NCBI RefSeq assembly: GCF_900109725.1
Contig: NZ_FOBC01000002.1
Span: forward strand, 1-56,108
Length of the DNA stretch: 56,108 bases
DNA from: Halomonas daqiaonensis
GTDB lineage: Bacteria; Pseudomonadota; Gammaproteobacteria; Pseudomonadales; Halomonadaceae
Direction of reading: 5' to 3'
Within the stretch, counting starts at the first letter, position 1. The number at the start of each line of letters is the position of its first letter. This document shows positions 43,987 to 52,821 of the stretch, in pieces. A program made the translations under genes and the position numbers. A model generated the notes under the pieces. The model was not told where the DNA came from. It saw only the letters and a program-made list of their open reading frames with translations, and searched no databases.

Positions 43987-44748
43987 ATGTGCAGAAACCT
44001 GTTACTGGCCGCCGTTCTGGCCACGCTCCCTTTAGTTTCCCAGGCCCAGCCGGCGATGGTACCGCCCTCTCTGGTGGAGGCCTGGCTGGCCTGGCAGGAA
44101 GCGCGCCAGAGCCACGACCAGCCGCCCTTCGACTGGGCCTACAGCTATGCACTGCGCGACAGCGATGCCGCTGACCTGGAGGCTCGTCAGGCGCGCCTCG
44201 AGGCCGAGTTAACGGGGCTGGCAGCGGTGGTGACGGCCCACGGCGACCGACCTACGGGCCGGTGGCTAGCAGTCTGGGGCCAGGCACTGGCCGAATACGA
44301 AGCCCTGCCCGCTCGCTCCCCTGAGCCATTGGGCCTGCCCGAGTTGGCGAGTGACTTGCGCCACAATCCCGCGATGGCGGACATCACCCTGCTCGGCACC
44401 TGCACGCCACCAGGCTGGATCGAAGCCTGGACACGGCACGGGGTCGAGCGGTTGGACTGGCAACCGGGCATGACACTGGATAATGTCCTGGACGCCCTGC
44501 CCCCCGAGGCTACCGGGGGAATCGACACCGCCGTGGTCATCGCGCCCACTGGCGAACAGCACGAGCGCGGCATTGCCGCCTGGAACCACCAGACCGCCCC
44601 GCTGGCGCCTGGTGCCAGGGTCGTCATTCAACTCCCTGACCGGGGCCTTGGCGGCACCCGCGAAGGCGACCTCATCAACCGCGAACTCGTCGCCTGGCTC
44701 GCCAGCCGCCTCCCCGGCGACGACTGCACCCAGTGGGAGGTGAAATGA
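43987..44748 (+). CDS. yjbG: YjbG/GfcC-like periplasmic capsule protein
   Basis: The protein has 253 residues from the ATG at 43987, which begins a signal peptide MCRNLLLAAVLATLPLVSQA. The frame open upstream belongs to yjbF in another phase. The mature protein has DWQPGMTLDNVLDALPPEA and ends with a Cys close to the C-terminus, resembling GfcC, a periplasmic two-domain (ubiquitin-like) protein. It lies 20 bases after yjbF. Confidence 0.75.
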   Translation: MCRNLLLAAVLATLPLVSQAQPAMVPPSLVEAWLAWQEARQSHDQPPFDWAYSYALRDSDAADLEARQARLEAELTGLAAVVTAHGDRPTGRWLAVWGQALAEYEALPARSPEPLGLPELASDLRHNPAMADITLLGTCTPPGWIEAWTRHGVERLDWQPGMTLDNVLDALPPEATGGIDTAVVIAPTGEQHERGIAAWNHQTAPLAPGARVVIQLPDRGLGGTREGDLINRELVAWLASRLPGDDCTQWEVK

Positions 44749-44749
44749 G

Positions 44750-44891
44750 CCGAAGGCATGCAGGGAGCGAGGGGGCTAGCCGCAAGCTACAAGCTCCCAG
44801 GCGGCAAGTGATCAAGGGGCAAGGGGTCAAGGGAATGCGTAGAAAAGGGAAAGTAGAAAGCAAGAAAGGTGAAAGTACAAAGGGGCTTTAG
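44750..44891. other. Purine-rich spacer before yjbH
   Basis: The spacer holds runs such as CAAGGGGCAAGGGGTCAAGG and AAAGGGAAAGTAGAAAGCAAG. Similar CAAGGGG repeats occur at 49898-49930 upstream of phasin. The last copy (AAAGGGG) serves as RBS for yjbH. The function of the repeats is unknown. Confidence 0.5.
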
Positions 44892-47027
44892 ATGTTGAAA
44901 AAAGAACAAGGCAAACAAGGAAGCAAGGTGCGACAGCCCACTTTTCACTTTCTCCTTTTTACTTTCCTCCCTCTTACCGTCGCGGCAGCTCCCGCGCTTG
45001 GCGCTGGCAGTCCCGAGCGATTGGGACTCGGCCAGAGCGACTTCGGCGGCGTCGGGCTGATGCAGACGCCCAGCGCGCGCATGAGCGAGCCCGGCCATTT
45101 CGCGGCGAGTTGGAGTCGGACTGCCCCGTATCGCCGCTATTCGGTGTTCGTGCAACCCACCGAATGGCTGGAAGCGGGCTTCCGCTATGTCTCGGTGGAG
45201 AACCGCCTCTTCGGCCCGAGCATTGCCGGGGAACGGGATTACCTCGACAAGGGTATCGACGCCAAGTTTCGGCTGCGCGAGGAGAGCCGCTACTGGCCGC
45301 AGTTGGCCGTGGGCCTGCGCGATGCCGGTGGCACCACGCAGTTCGGCGCAGAATACCTGGTGGCCAGCAAGCGCTGGTATGACCTCGATGTCACGCTGGG
45401 CCTGGGATGGGGGTACCTGGGTAATGCCGGTGACGTCGGGTCTCCTTTGGGCTGGCTGGACGAGCGCTTTGATGAGCGCCCTGCCGATGCCGGCGGCGAC
45501 CAAGGCGGCGAGTTCGCCCTGGACCAGCTGTTCCGCGGCCCGATGGCATTCTTCGGAGGCGTGGAGTACCAGACTCCCTGGGAGCCCCTGGTGCTGCAGC
45601 TGGAGGTGGAAGGCAACGACTACGCCAGTGAGCCGCAGCGCAACGACCAGGCCCAGAATTCACGCATCAACCTGGGAGCTCGCTACCGGCTCACTGACAA
45701 TATCGAATTGCGTGCCGGCTGGCAGCGCGGCAATACCGCCATGGCCGGGGTGAGCTTCTCCACCAACCTGGCGGGGCTCGCCCAGGTGAAGCGTGACCCG
45801 CCACCCCAGCCGCTCGATGCCTCGCCCGAGGCAGACTGGCCAGCGGTGGCGAGCCGCCTGCGGGATAACGCCGGCATCCTCGTGCGTGAGATCCGCCAGC
45901 AGGGTGACGACCTGACCGTGACCGGCGAAGCCACCACCTATCGCAACCTGGCGAAGAGCGAGGCACGCGCCGGCCGAATCCTCGACGCCAATACCGAGGA
46001 GGCGGTGGAGACCTTCCGCTACCGCTGGCAGAACCGCGGACTCGACCTCCGCGAGGACGTCCACGACCGGGCAGCCTTCACTGCTGCAGCGGCGTCGAGC
46101 GAACAGGCGGACAACCACCGCTACGGCCTCTATGCACACGCCCATCTGGACAAGCCTGGCGGAGAACTGCTCTACCAGGCCGAGCCCCGGCGCTTCAGCT
46201 GGCAGGCCGGGCCCGCCATCGAACAGAACTTTGGCGGCCCGGACGGCTATCTGTACCGCCTCTCGGCCTATGCAGCGGCGGAGGTCACCACCGACCCCAA
46301 TGGCTGGTTCTCCGGGAGCCTGACTGCGACACTCGCCGACAACCTCGACGACTACGACTACATCGCCGACTCCGACCTGCCGCGGGTACGCACCTATCTA
46401 GGCGACTACCTGGCCGACGCCGATGTGGGTATCAGCAACCTGCAGTACACCCGCACCGCCCAGCTCGGCGATGACTGGTACGCCATGGGCTATGCGGGGC
46501 TGCTGGAAATGATGTATGCCGGTGCCGGAGGCGAGCTGCTCTACCGGCCCTTCAATAGTCCGCTGGCCCTAGGCGCGGACCTCAACTGGGTGCGCCAGCG
46601 CGAGTTCGACCAGCAGTTCGGCCTACGCGACTATGACGCCTGGACCGGCCACCTGAGCGCTTACCTGGAAACCGGCATCGAGGACGTGCTGGCCAAGATC
46701 AGCGTAGGGCGCTACCTCGCCGGCGATGTCGGCACCACCCTGGACCTTTCCCGGGAATTCGACAACGGCGTGCGCATCGGCGCCTGGGCCACCTTCACCG
46801 ATGCCGGCGATGCCTTCGGCGAGGGCAGCTTCGACAAGGCGCTGTACCTCTCCATCCCCCTGGACGCCTTCTTCGTGCGCTCCAGCCGCAACCGCGCCAG
46901 TATCGCCTGGCAGCCCCTCACCCGCGACGGTGGCGCCCGCCTGAACCGCCGCTACCAGCTCTACGACCTCACCGAGGAACGCGACCTCGGCCGCTATTGG
47001 GACGACTACGACCGCAGTTGGGAGTAG
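44892..47027 (+). CDS. yjbH: YjbH/GfcD-like outer-membrane polysaccharide protein
   Basis: The protein has 711 residues. A hydrophobic N-terminal signal (FHFLLFTFLPLTVAAAPALG) is followed by GLGQSDFGGVGLMQTPSARM, the standard start of YjbH (YjbH domain). Repeated aromatic-ending beta strands (RLTDNIELRAGWQRGNTAMA, YLETGIEDVLAKISVGRYLA) and the C-terminal WDDYDRSWE support an outer-membrane beta-barrel. It probably forms a secretion path or partner of the Wza route. It is the last gene of the operon; a REP hairpin follows. Confidence 0.85.
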   Translation: MLKKEQGKQGSKVRQPTFHFLLFTFLPLTVAAAPALGAGSPERLGLGQSDFGGVGLMQTPSARMSEPGHFAASWSRTAPYRRYSVFVQPTEWLEAGFRYVSVENRLFGPSIAGERDYLDKGIDAKFRLREESRYWPQLAVGLRDAGGTTQFGAEYLVASKRWYDLDVTLGLGWGYLGNAGDVGSPLGWLDERFDERPADAGGDQGGEFALDQLFRGPMAFFGGVEYQTPWEPLVLQLEVEGNDYASEPQRNDQAQNSRINLGARYRLTDNIELRAGWQRGNTAMAGVSFSTNLAGLAQVKRDPPPQPLDASPEADWPAVASRLRDNAGILVREIRQQGDDLTVTGEATTYRNLAKSEARAGRILDANTEEAVETFRYRWQNRGLDLREDVHDRAAFTAAAASSEQADNHRYGLYAHAHLDKPGGELLYQAEPRRFSWQAGPAIEQNFGGPDGYLYRLSAYAAAEVTTDPNGWFSGSLTATLADNLDDYDYIADSDLPRVRTYLGDYLADADVGISNLQYTRTAQLGDDWYAMGYAGLLEMMYAGAGGELLYRPFNSPLALGADLNWVRQREFDQQFGLRDYDAWTGHLSAYLETGIEDVLAKISVGRYLAGDVGTTLDLSREFDNGVRIGAWATFTDAGDAFGEGSFDKALYLSIPLDAFFVRSSRNRASIAWQPLTRDGGARLNRRYQLYDLTEERDLGRYWDDYDRSWE

Positions 47028-47087
47028 GCGCTTTAGCCATGGCGCTATTGTGGGAGTCCTGGAAGTATTGTGGGAGTCATGGGGGTA

Positions 47088-47157
47088 TTGTGGGAGCTGT
47101 GCTTGCACGGCGATTCTCTGCCAGCCGCTTTTCGCCGTGCAAGCACAGCTCCCACAA
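47088..47157. repeat. REP pair: perfect 26-bp inverted repeat after yjbH
   Basis: The arms at 47088-47113 and 47132-47157 begin TTGTGGGAGCTGTGCTTGC and are perfect inverted copies with an 18-base loop. Just before, TATTGTGGGAG recurs every 20-21 bases at about 47045, 47066 and 47086. GTGGGAGC-type REP sequences are common in Pseudomonas and Halomonas. The structure can stop or stabilise the yjbH transcript. Confidence 0.85.
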
Positions 47158-47253
47158 CATCAACCCTCAATCACCCAAATAATCTCGGCCTAGTGATCCT
47201 ACCCAGTAGCAGTGGACACCCCGTTAACGCAGTACACTGCAACGAGGTGACCC

Positions 47254-47550
47254 ATGGCGAAGCAAGCTACCCCGATGAAGAAGACCCGCGCACGACACTC
47301 CGATGCCTACCGTGAGGAGGCTTTGGCTCTTGCTGATCGCGTCGGTGTCACAGCCGCCGCCCGTGATCTTGGCCTTCAGCCCAGCCAGCTCTACCAGTGG
47401 CGGGCCAAGGTCCAGCAAAAGCAGAACGCCTCTGAACGTGAGCAAGCCTTGGCCGAAGAGAATGCTCGACTCAAACGCCAACTAGCTGAAATATCGGAGG
47501 AATTAGCGATCACAAAAAAGGCAGTGTACTTTGCGAAGAACCTGAAGTGA
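47254..47550 (+). CDS. IS3-family OrfA
   Basis: The protein has 98 residues. It has an HTH ([29 protein letters not shown]) and a leucine-zipper-like helix ([20 protein letters not shown]). The heptamer A-AAA-AAG at 47514-47520 lies in the right phase for -1 frameshifting. That shift gives a fusion passing through [15 protein letters not shown] into OrfB, the usual way IS3 elements make transposase. RBS GAGGTG. Confidence 0.93.
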   Translation: MAKQATPMKKTRARHSDAYREEALALADRVGVTAAARDLGLQPSQLYQWRAKVQQKQNASEREQALAEENARLKRQLAEISEELAITKKAVYFAKNLK

Positions 47551-48413
47551 AGTACACCTTCATCCGCCAGCACCGCGAGGTGTTCAGTATCCAGCGCATG
47601 TGCTCGGTCCTTGGTGTTGCCCGCAGCGGCTACTACGCCTGGTTGAAGAGCGACAACATCCCCTCGGCTCGTCGCCAACGGCAGACCGAGATCAACCAGC
47701 GGGTGGCCCTTGCCTACCACTACCGGAAGGGGCGCTCCGGCGCCCCCAGACTGGCATTGGATCTACACGACGAGGGCCTGCCCTTGAACCCCAAGACGGT
47801 CGCCGCCAGCCTCCAACGGCAAGGCCTGCGAGCCAAGGCGGCACGGAAGTTCAAGGCCACTACGAACTCCCGGCACTCGCTGCCGGTGGCACCCAACTTG
47901 CTGCAGCAGGACTTCACCGCAGTGTCACCGAACCAAAAGTGGGTCGGCGACATCACGTATCTTGCGACCGGGGAAGGATGGCTTTATCTGGCGGTGCTGA
48001 TCGACCTCTACTCGCGCAAGGTGATCGGCTGGGCGATGAGCGAGCGCATGACCGCTGACCTTGTCGGCGATGCCCTCCAGATGGCCCTGTGGAGTCGCAA
48101 GATGCCCAAGAACGTGATCGTGCATAGTGACCGTGGCAGCCAGTATTGTTCGACGCTATACCAGTCCCTGCTGACCCGGCACGAGCTGCGTTGCAGCATG
48201 AGTGCCAAGGGCAACTGTTACGACAACGCCTGTGCCGAGAGCTTTTTCCATAGCCTCAAGGTCGAGGCGATCCATGGAGAGAGCTTCGAAACCAGGGAAG
48301 CCATGCGGCGACAGGTGTTCGAGTTCATCGAGCTGGACTACAACCGGCAGCGCCGGCACAGTGCGATTGGGATGATCAGCCCAGAGGCCTTCGAGGCCCG
48401 AATGATCGCTTAG
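47547..48413 (+). CDS. IS3-family OrfB (DDE transposase)
   Basis: The protein has 288 residues, starting at a GTG that overlaps the OrfA stop (GTGA). It has the HTH_21 region ([20 protein letters not shown]) and the rve DDE core: Asp in [11 protein letters not shown], Asp in [13 protein letters not shown], and Glu in [16 protein letters not shown]. No defects are seen, so the copy looks active. Confidence 0.95.
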   Translation: MKYTFIRQHREVFSIQRMCSVLGVARSGYYAWLKSDNIPSARRQRQTEINQRVALAYHYRKGRSGAPRLALDLHDEGLPLNPKTVAASLQRQGLRAKAARKFKATTNSRHSLPVAPNLLQQDFTAVSPNQKWVGDITYLATGEGWLYLAVLIDLYSRKVIGWAMSERMTADLVGDALQMALWSRKMPKNVIVHSDRGSQYCSTLYQSLLTRHELRCSMSAKGNCYDNACAESFFHSLKVEAIHGESFETREAMRRQVFEFIELDYNRQRRHSAIGMISPEAFEARMIA

Positions 48414-48443
48414 ATCGGTGTCCACAATTGCTGGGTAAGATCA

Positions 48444-48471
48444 CTTCGACCTTCGACCTTCGACCTTCGAC
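48444..48471. repeat. Tandem repeat of CTTCGAC, four copies
   Basis: Four exact 7-bp units follow the right end of the IS3 element, with a partial fifth. Such short purine/pyrimidine-rich repeats also occur elsewhere in the window (CAAGGGG, GCCAAGCG). Confidence 0.85.
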
Positions 48472-48479
48472 CTTAGTCG

Positions 48480-48507
48480 TAGACAAGCGTTTGACCTCCG
48501 GTATAAT
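48480..48507 (+). promoter_or_regulatory. Probable sigma70 promoter before a small ORF
   Basis: TAGACA (48480-48485) and a perfect TATAAT (48502-48507) are separated by 16 bases. They lie 65 bases before a small basic ORF and upstream of the CopD-like gene, so a short leader transcript would start near 48514. Confidence 0.6.
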
Positions 48508-48571
48508 GGCCAACACGCTCACATCCAGCCGTTCATAACCAACAGGGCCGTCAGAGCCCCGGAGAGTCACG

Positions 48572-48715
48572 GTGCACGTCAAGCAGATCGCTACCATCTG
48601 GGACCAGCCCCTCCCCGCGAGCCCGCTACGCTCGGCGAAGCGCCGCCGCAGCACCGAACGCTCCCTGAGCACCCGGAGCCGCCACGTGGCCCGCATGCCG
48701 CGCTTCTATCTGTAA
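48572..48715 (+). CDS. Small basic ORF (47 aa) between promoter and CopD-like gene
   Basis: A GTG with GGAGAG five bases before it opens a 47-residue frame ending at TAA. The product is rich in Arg and Ser (RSAKRRRSTERSLSTRSRH) and ends in MPRFYL. I do not recognise it. RBS, promoter and position support a real small gene or a leader peptide, but there is no homology evidence that I can state. Confidence 0.4.
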   Translation: MHVKQIATIWDQPLPASPLRSAKRRRSTERSLSTRSRHVARMPRFYL

Positions 48716-48769
48716 GCGCCGTATCTGATGGCCTGGCCTCTCGCGGAGTAAAGGAACTCGGAAGCCGCC

Positions 48770-49216
48770 ATGACCGCCATTCTACTGTTGCTGCACCTAC
48801 TGGGCGCCACCATCTGGACCGGCGGCCACCTGATACTGGCGATAACCATCCTGCCGCGGGTGCTGCGCGGGCGTGACGTAGCGGCGCTTCACTGGTTCGA
48901 GGAGGGCTACGAGAAGCTCGGCATGCCGGCGCTGGTAGTCCAGATCATCACCGGGCTATGGCTGGCGTGGCAGAAGATGCCCTCCCTGGCGCTGTGGTTC
49001 TCGGCCGAAGGTGGCCCAGTGGCGCAGCTGATCCAGGCAAAACTCGTGCTGCTCGGCCTCACCGCCCTGGTGGCGGCCCACGCCCGCTTCCGGGTCATCC
49101 CGCGCCTCTCGCCCGCCACCCTGCCGCTGATGGGCTGGCATATCCTCGCCGTCACCGTGCTCTCGGTGCTGTTCGTGGTGGTGGGTCTGTCGTTCCGGGT
49201 GCGCTGGGGGTTCTGA
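48770..49216 (+). CDS. CopD-family small membrane protein
   Basis: The protein has 148 residues and four membrane helices: ILLLLHLLGATIWTGGHLIL, MPALVVQIITGLWLAW, LVLLGLTALVAAH and ILAVTVLSVLFVVVGLSFRV. Conserved His residues in the first and last helix regions fit the CopD-type (DUF2269-like) fold that may bind haem or copper. The role is unknown, perhaps metal homeostasis. A strong hairpin ends the transcript. Confidence 0.75.
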   Translation: MTAILLLLHLLGATIWTGGHLILAITILPRVLRGRDVAALHWFEEGYEKLGMPALVVQIITGLWLAWQKMPSLALWFSAEGGPVAQLIQAKLVLLGLTALVAAHARFRVIPRLSPATLPLMGWHILAVTVLSVLFVVVGLSFRVRWGF

Positions 49217-49288
49217 ACGGCCCCCTTTGAGGAAATCAAGGACAAACCCCCGCACTAACTGGAAATACCCCCCTTGTCCTCGCCCACA

Positions 49289-49325
49289 CAAGCACGCCGC
49301 CGATCATCGATCGGCGGCGTGCTTG
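49289..49325. terminator. Strong bidirectional terminator
   Basis: A perfect 16-bp stem (CAAGCACGCCGCCGAT and ATCGGCGGCGTGCTTG) with a five-base loop lies between the convergent CopD-like and phasin genes. It can end transcription from both sides. Confidence 0.85.
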
Positions 49326-49366
49326 AGTCTTGCGATGTCCAGGCCCGAAGGCCGGGGATCTAACGC

Positions 49367-49792
49367 TTACTTGGCAGCCTTGGGAGCAGCTTCCTTGACG
49401 GCCTTGGTGGCGGTCTCGGTGGCTTCCTTGGTGCTTTCCTGAGCTTGCTTGACGCTGCTCTCGGTCAGCTTCTGGCTTTCCTCGACGAACTCCTGCTGCA
49501 GGGCCACGGCCTTCTCGGCATCGCCCTTCATGCGCTCGGTCAGCTCTTGGGCGACCTTCTGCTGGCCTTCCATGTAGCTTTTCAGGCCTTCGGCGTCCTT
49601 GACGTCCACCAGGCTGCGCAGCTGCGCCAGGCTGGTGTCGGTGTAGGCCTTGGTGGCCTCGAGTTGGGCGTTGACCAGCTTCTCGGTGTAATCGACGGAG
49701 AGAGAAGCGAAGGCGCGTGCTGGAGCGAAGAACATGGACTCGAGCTGAGCGGTGTCAAACTGCTTGGTGTCAAAAGCGAATGCGTTGGTCAT
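49367..49792 (-). CDS. Phasin family protein (polyhydroxyalkanoate granule)
   Basis: The protein has 141 residues from the ATG at 49792 (RBS GGAGG). It is mainly helical, with QLESMFFAPARAFASLSVDY and LVNAQLEATKAYTDTSLAQL as in the phasin_2 domain, and an Ala/Lys-rich C-terminus (KAVKEAAPKAAK). Phasins coat PHA granules. The gene stands alone, convergent to the CopD-like gene; PHA synthase genes are not in the window. Confidence 0.88.
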   Translation of the reverse strand: MTNAFAFDTKQFDTAQLESMFFAPARAFASLSVDYTEKLVNAQLEATKAYTDTSLAQLRSLVDVKDAEGLKSYMEGQQKVAQELTERMKGDAEKAVALQQEFVEESQKLTESSVKQAQESTKEATETATKAVKEAAPKAAK

Positions 49793-49897
49793 GAGGGAAC
49801 CTCCTGGTTCTGGATGACATGGAGCGGGAGATCCCCGCTCTGATGCAGTGCACAATAACAGGCATTTTGGTGCAGTGCAACATTCAGGGCGGAAGAG

Positions 49898-49930
49898 AAA
49901 GGGGCAAGGGGCAAGGGGCAAGGGGCAAGC
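49898..49930. repeat. Tandem GGCAAGG repeats upstream of phasin
   Basis: Four 7-bp units of GGGCAAG type run in direct order between the phasin start region and the PglL-like gene. They are unrelated to any coding frame. Confidence 0.8.
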
Positions 49931-50060
49931 AGAAGGCTAAAACGCCGGCACCGCATCGTGCTGCGCTTTACATCGATTGCCTGCCCCGCGACACTGGCGG
50001 CTTACATTCCGATACGAATCGGTATGAGAAAACTAAGCCCTTCGGGCCGCAGGGACTGCC

Positions 50061-51764
50061 ATGACCACCGACACCGCCCCCAACCGCCGCCTGATCAAGT
50101 GGTTCATCGGCACGGCGATCTTCACCTTTACCGTGCTGCTGCATATCACCTTCCCCAATATGGGTGGCTCGGGGTTACGCCTGCCCTTCAATGCCACCGT
50201 CTGGATGGGCGTCGGCCTGATGATGGCGCTCTCCATGTGGCCCGCCACTCGCGGGGTGATCCGCTACAGCAAGTTCCATATCGGGCTCGGGTTGCTGCTG
50301 CTGGCCCTATGGCTGCCCTTCCTGTGGACCTGGAACGAGGCCTCGCTGATTGCCCTGCCGCGGATGCTCACCGTCACCGCCGGGGCCATCCTGCTGCTGG
50401 GGCTCGCCCAGTTGCAACTGACCCGCCGCGACTGGTGGTGGCTGGGCATCGCGATGCTGCTTGGAGCCCTGCTGGAAACTGCACTGGGCTATGTACAGTT
50501 CTACCTGCTCGAGCAAGGCAACTGGCTGGGGTACAACCCGGCGACTGGCAGACCCTATGGCATCTTCCAGCAGGTCAATGTGATGGCCAGCTTCCTCGTG
50601 ACGGGCCTGGTGGTCTCGGCCTGGCTCTTCGGGGAAGCGCGCGACAACAAGCTTGAGCGCGGCGTCATCCTGCTGGCCCCACTCTTCATGCCGGCCCTGA
50701 TACTGGTGATTGCTTCACGTGCGGGCTGGCTGGCGGCATTCATCGCGGTACCCATGGTACTCCTGCACCTTTGGCACCTTGACCGCTCCCGTTTCAGGGC
50801 CTGGGCAGGCACCTTGGCCGCAGGCTGCCTGCTGGCAATGGTCGTCATGTTCAGCCCTGGCGAAGATAAAGGCGGACGAAGTGCCGAATCGATTTCGTCC
50901 CAAGGCTACCGCCCTCAGGTCTATGAACACAGCCTGCGCATGATCGCCGAGAAGCCCATCACCGGCTGGGGCTATGGCCGGTTTCAGCATGATTTCCTGC
51001 ACAGCCATGCAGACTGGCGCACCGCCGAGGAAGGCCGTGCAACCCTCAAGGAGCACTACAGCCACCCGCATAACGAGTTGCTCTACTGGGGGATTGAGGG
51101 CGGGCTGCTGCCGATGTTGGCAATACTGGCCTTCGCGGGTTGGGTGGCCTGGCGTTTAAGGGTACATGGCCCGCGAGGAGAAAGGTTGATGCTCACCGCC
51201 CTGCTGCTGCCGCTTGGGCTGCATAGCATGACGGAGCTGCCGTTCTACCACTCATTAGGGCACTGGTTGGCATTTCTGTTGTTGCTGGGCATGGTGGTAA
51301 ACCTTTGTTGGCAGACGAAAGAGAAGCACAACCGTTATACCTTCGGGATCCGGGTAGTAGCTTGTTTGGCAGTGCCAGTACTAGGCGTTTTCATGGCGAC
51401 GCACCTGCATACGCTATGGCAGGTGAAATCTGTTTTGGAAACACAAGGAAAAAATACAGGCGCCTTGAATCGGGTAATCAACCCTTTCGGTATTCCACAT
51501 GATCTAGAGTTTCTCGTCATGACGCAACAGCTCGCCGCGGCACGAGCACTAAGAATGGGAGGGGCGGTGCAGGACTATCAGGAGTGGGCAGAAGAGGAGG
51601 CAAGGATGGTACCTGGACCCGAACTCTACCTTAATCTACTCGAAGCCGAGAGTTTCTATAAAAGCCAAGAAAAAATAGTAGCCAAAAGGGTGAAATATTT
51701 ATTTCCCGAGATCAATATTTCCAATCAGACTATCGAAAAAAATAACACTAAAAATGATAAATGA
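50061..51764 (+). CDS. PglL-like O-oligosaccharyltransferase (Wzy_C family)
   Basis: The protein has 567 residues, about 11 membrane helices and a C-terminal soluble tail (after about 430). The PglL hallmark segment GRPYGIFQQVNVMASFLVTG and the catalytic periplasmic loop HPHNELLYWGIEGGLLP (Wzy_C domain) are visible. PglL enzymes transfer lipid-linked glycans to pilin Ser or Thr residues in the periplasm. It faces pilA convergently. The end of the gene is AT-rich. WaaL ligases share the Wzy_C domain, but the pilA neighbour and the GRPYGIFQQ motif favour PglL. Confidence 0.82.
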   Translation: MTTDTAPNRRLIKWFIGTAIFTFTVLLHITFPNMGGSGLRLPFNATVWMGVGLMMALSMWPATRGVIRYSKFHIGLGLLLLALWLPFLWTWNEASLIALPRMLTVTAGAILLLGLAQLQLTRRDWWWLGIAMLLGALLETALGYVQFYLLEQGNWLGYNPATGRPYGIFQQVNVMASFLVTGLVVSAWLFGEARDNKLERGVILLAPLFMPALILVIASRAGWLAAFIAVPMVLLHLWHLDRSRFRAWAGTLAAGCLLAMVVMFSPGEDKGGRSAESISSQGYRPQVYEHSLRMIAEKPITGWGYGRFQHDFLHSHADWRTAEEGRATLKEHYSHPHNELLYWGIEGGLLPMLAILAFAGWVAWRLRVHGPRGERLMLTALLLPLGLHSMTELPFYHSLGHWLAFLLLLGMVVNLCWQTKEKHNRYTFGIRVVACLAVPVLGVFMATHLHTLWQVKSVLETQGKNTGALNRVINPFGIPHDLEFLVMTQQLAAARALRMGGAVQDYQEWAEEEARMVPGPELYLNLLEAESFYKSQEKIVAKRVKYLFPEINISNQTIEKNNTKNDK

Positions 51765-51796
51765 CGATCTGATTGAACCAGTGATTTTTATCAAAT

Positions 51797-51834
51797 AAAA
51801 AATCCAGCAGTCGACATTGTGCCGGCCGCTGGAT
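51797..51834 (-). terminator. Terminator of pilA
   Basis: On the minus strand ATCCAGC and GCTGGAT close an imperfect stem around ACAATG, followed by six T residues. It lies 34 bases past the pilA stop and 32 bases past the PglL stop on the opposite strand. Confidence 0.7.
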
Positions 51835-51867
51835 GAATCAGGCGAGATAGGTCAAATCGCGATTAGC

Positions 51868-52383
51868 TTATCGACATTCTGCAGGAGCCGCCGCAGCTGG
51901 CAAAGTTCCTACGGTTCCAACACCTGATGAACCAGCAGCTCTACACTCCCACGCGATACGGCCTTTGGGTGGAGTATAGGTGCTACTAGAATCAGGCAAA
52001 GCGGATGCAGTTGAACCGCTTGCCTGAGTAGGAGTAAGGTAAAGCACGTTACTACCAGATTCGGCAACAGTGGTTGTATATGTAATCGTAATCTCACCAG
52101 TTGTATCGCTAATTGCTACAGATGTAACATAATCTGTAGCACTTGGCGCTGTAAAGCCTTGGCTATATGTCTCACCTGAAAAAGCATTTTCGGCAACAGT
52201 TGTTTTTGCTGAGGCTGCTAAGCTTAGGCCCTCCGTCACCCTAGCTCTTGTAATATAGTCCTGATAAGCGGGAATCGCAATCGCCGCCAAGATACCGATA
52301 ATCGCCACGACGATCATCAGCTCGATCAGGGTAAAACCGCCCTGCCCGGTCTTCACATACTTCTGCATGCCTTGTTTCTTCAT
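51868..52383 (-). CDS. pilA: Type IV pilin
   Basis: The protein has 171 residues. The leader [16 protein letters not shown] ends before Phe17, and the mature start [20 protein letters not shown] has Glu5 (residue 21). A Cys pair at the C-terminus (Cys in WECR and in AECR) forms the D-loop. The Ser/Thr-rich central part ([18 protein letters not shown]) offers possible glycosylation sites for the PglL-like enzyme next door. PilD cleaves and methylates the prepilin; pilD is not in the window but usually follows pilC. The longer upstream frame is rejected since the ATG at 52383 gives a normal leader. Confidence 0.96.
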   Translation of the reverse strand: MKKQGMQKYVKTGQGGFTLIELMIVVAIIGILAAIAIPAYQDYITRARVTEGLSLAASAKTTVAENAFSGETYSQGFTAPSATDYVTSVAISDTTGEITITYTTTVAESGSNVLYLTPTQASGSTASALPDSSSTYTPPKGRIAWECRAAGSSGVGTVGTLPAAAAPAECR

Positions 52384-52821
52384 GATGGTGCCCCTTGCTG
52401 GTTGCCGCTGGCCGTCTGCTCTGGGTTGCGTGTGGCCGTTGCGGTGTTTCGTTGGGTGGCTGAGTCTAGGTGCCCTGATCATCCTAGGGGGCATGATCAT
52501 CGAGCTGCAAGTCGATACGTCGAACCGAGCGCTCCCACAAGGGCCCTTTGCCCTACCACCATTTCTGTACGTTCTTGCGCTGGATCGGCATGATTCCGGG
52601 GCCGACCCTACACTTACATTACTTTACGCTTTGCAACGCTGCAAGAATTTTTACCGACGATCTGCTACCTGCACTGGGCGAGTCGTGCCATTTCTCATAC
52701 GGCCGGTTGAGGTCCCGGGCAGGCAAAGGGTTGAAAGGCCGTGGTACAGCGCTGGGCGGGGGGTGGCCTGAGGGGCTAGAATCAGCGGAGCTGTCGAACT
52801 GCTGCTACTTCATGAGGCGCC
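52384..52821. other. Divergent intergenic region pilA-pilB
   Basis: 440 bases without a gene. It contains a single REP half (52506-52540) and should hold the pilA promoter on the minus strand. TGGCACG occurs on the minus strand at about 52688, but the matching -12 element is absent, so a sigma54 site is not claimed. Confidence 0.5.
52506..52540. repeat. REP-like half element upstream of pilA
   Basis: TGCAAGTCGATACGTCGAAC followed by CGAGCGCTCCCACAA is nearly the same as the second half of the REP pair at 54650-54736. It is a solitary copy. Confidence 0.75.

Larger units (their letters stand above)
47194..48443 (+). mobile_element. Intact IS3-family element
   Basis: The ends TGATCCTACCCAG (47194) and reversed TGATCTTACCCAG (48443) are inverted repeats that continue with GTGGACACC. 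About 1.25 kb with both orfs intact. The flanks do not show a clear 3-bp duplication. Confidence 0.85.

Noticed and set aside
47254..48413. IS3 orfA and orfB as a broken transposase
   Set aside because: The two-frame layout with an A-AAA-AAG heptamer and overlapping GTGA is the normal IS3 expression mode.
48444..48471. CTTCGAC repeats as a possible CRISPR remnant
   Set aside because: Units are 7 bp without spacers, so this is a simple tandem repeat. No CRISPR array was seen in the window.
52660..52710. Possible sigma54 promoter of pilA (TGGCACG on the minus strand)
   Set aside because: The -12 GC does not occur at the needed spacing, so the site does not meet the consensus.
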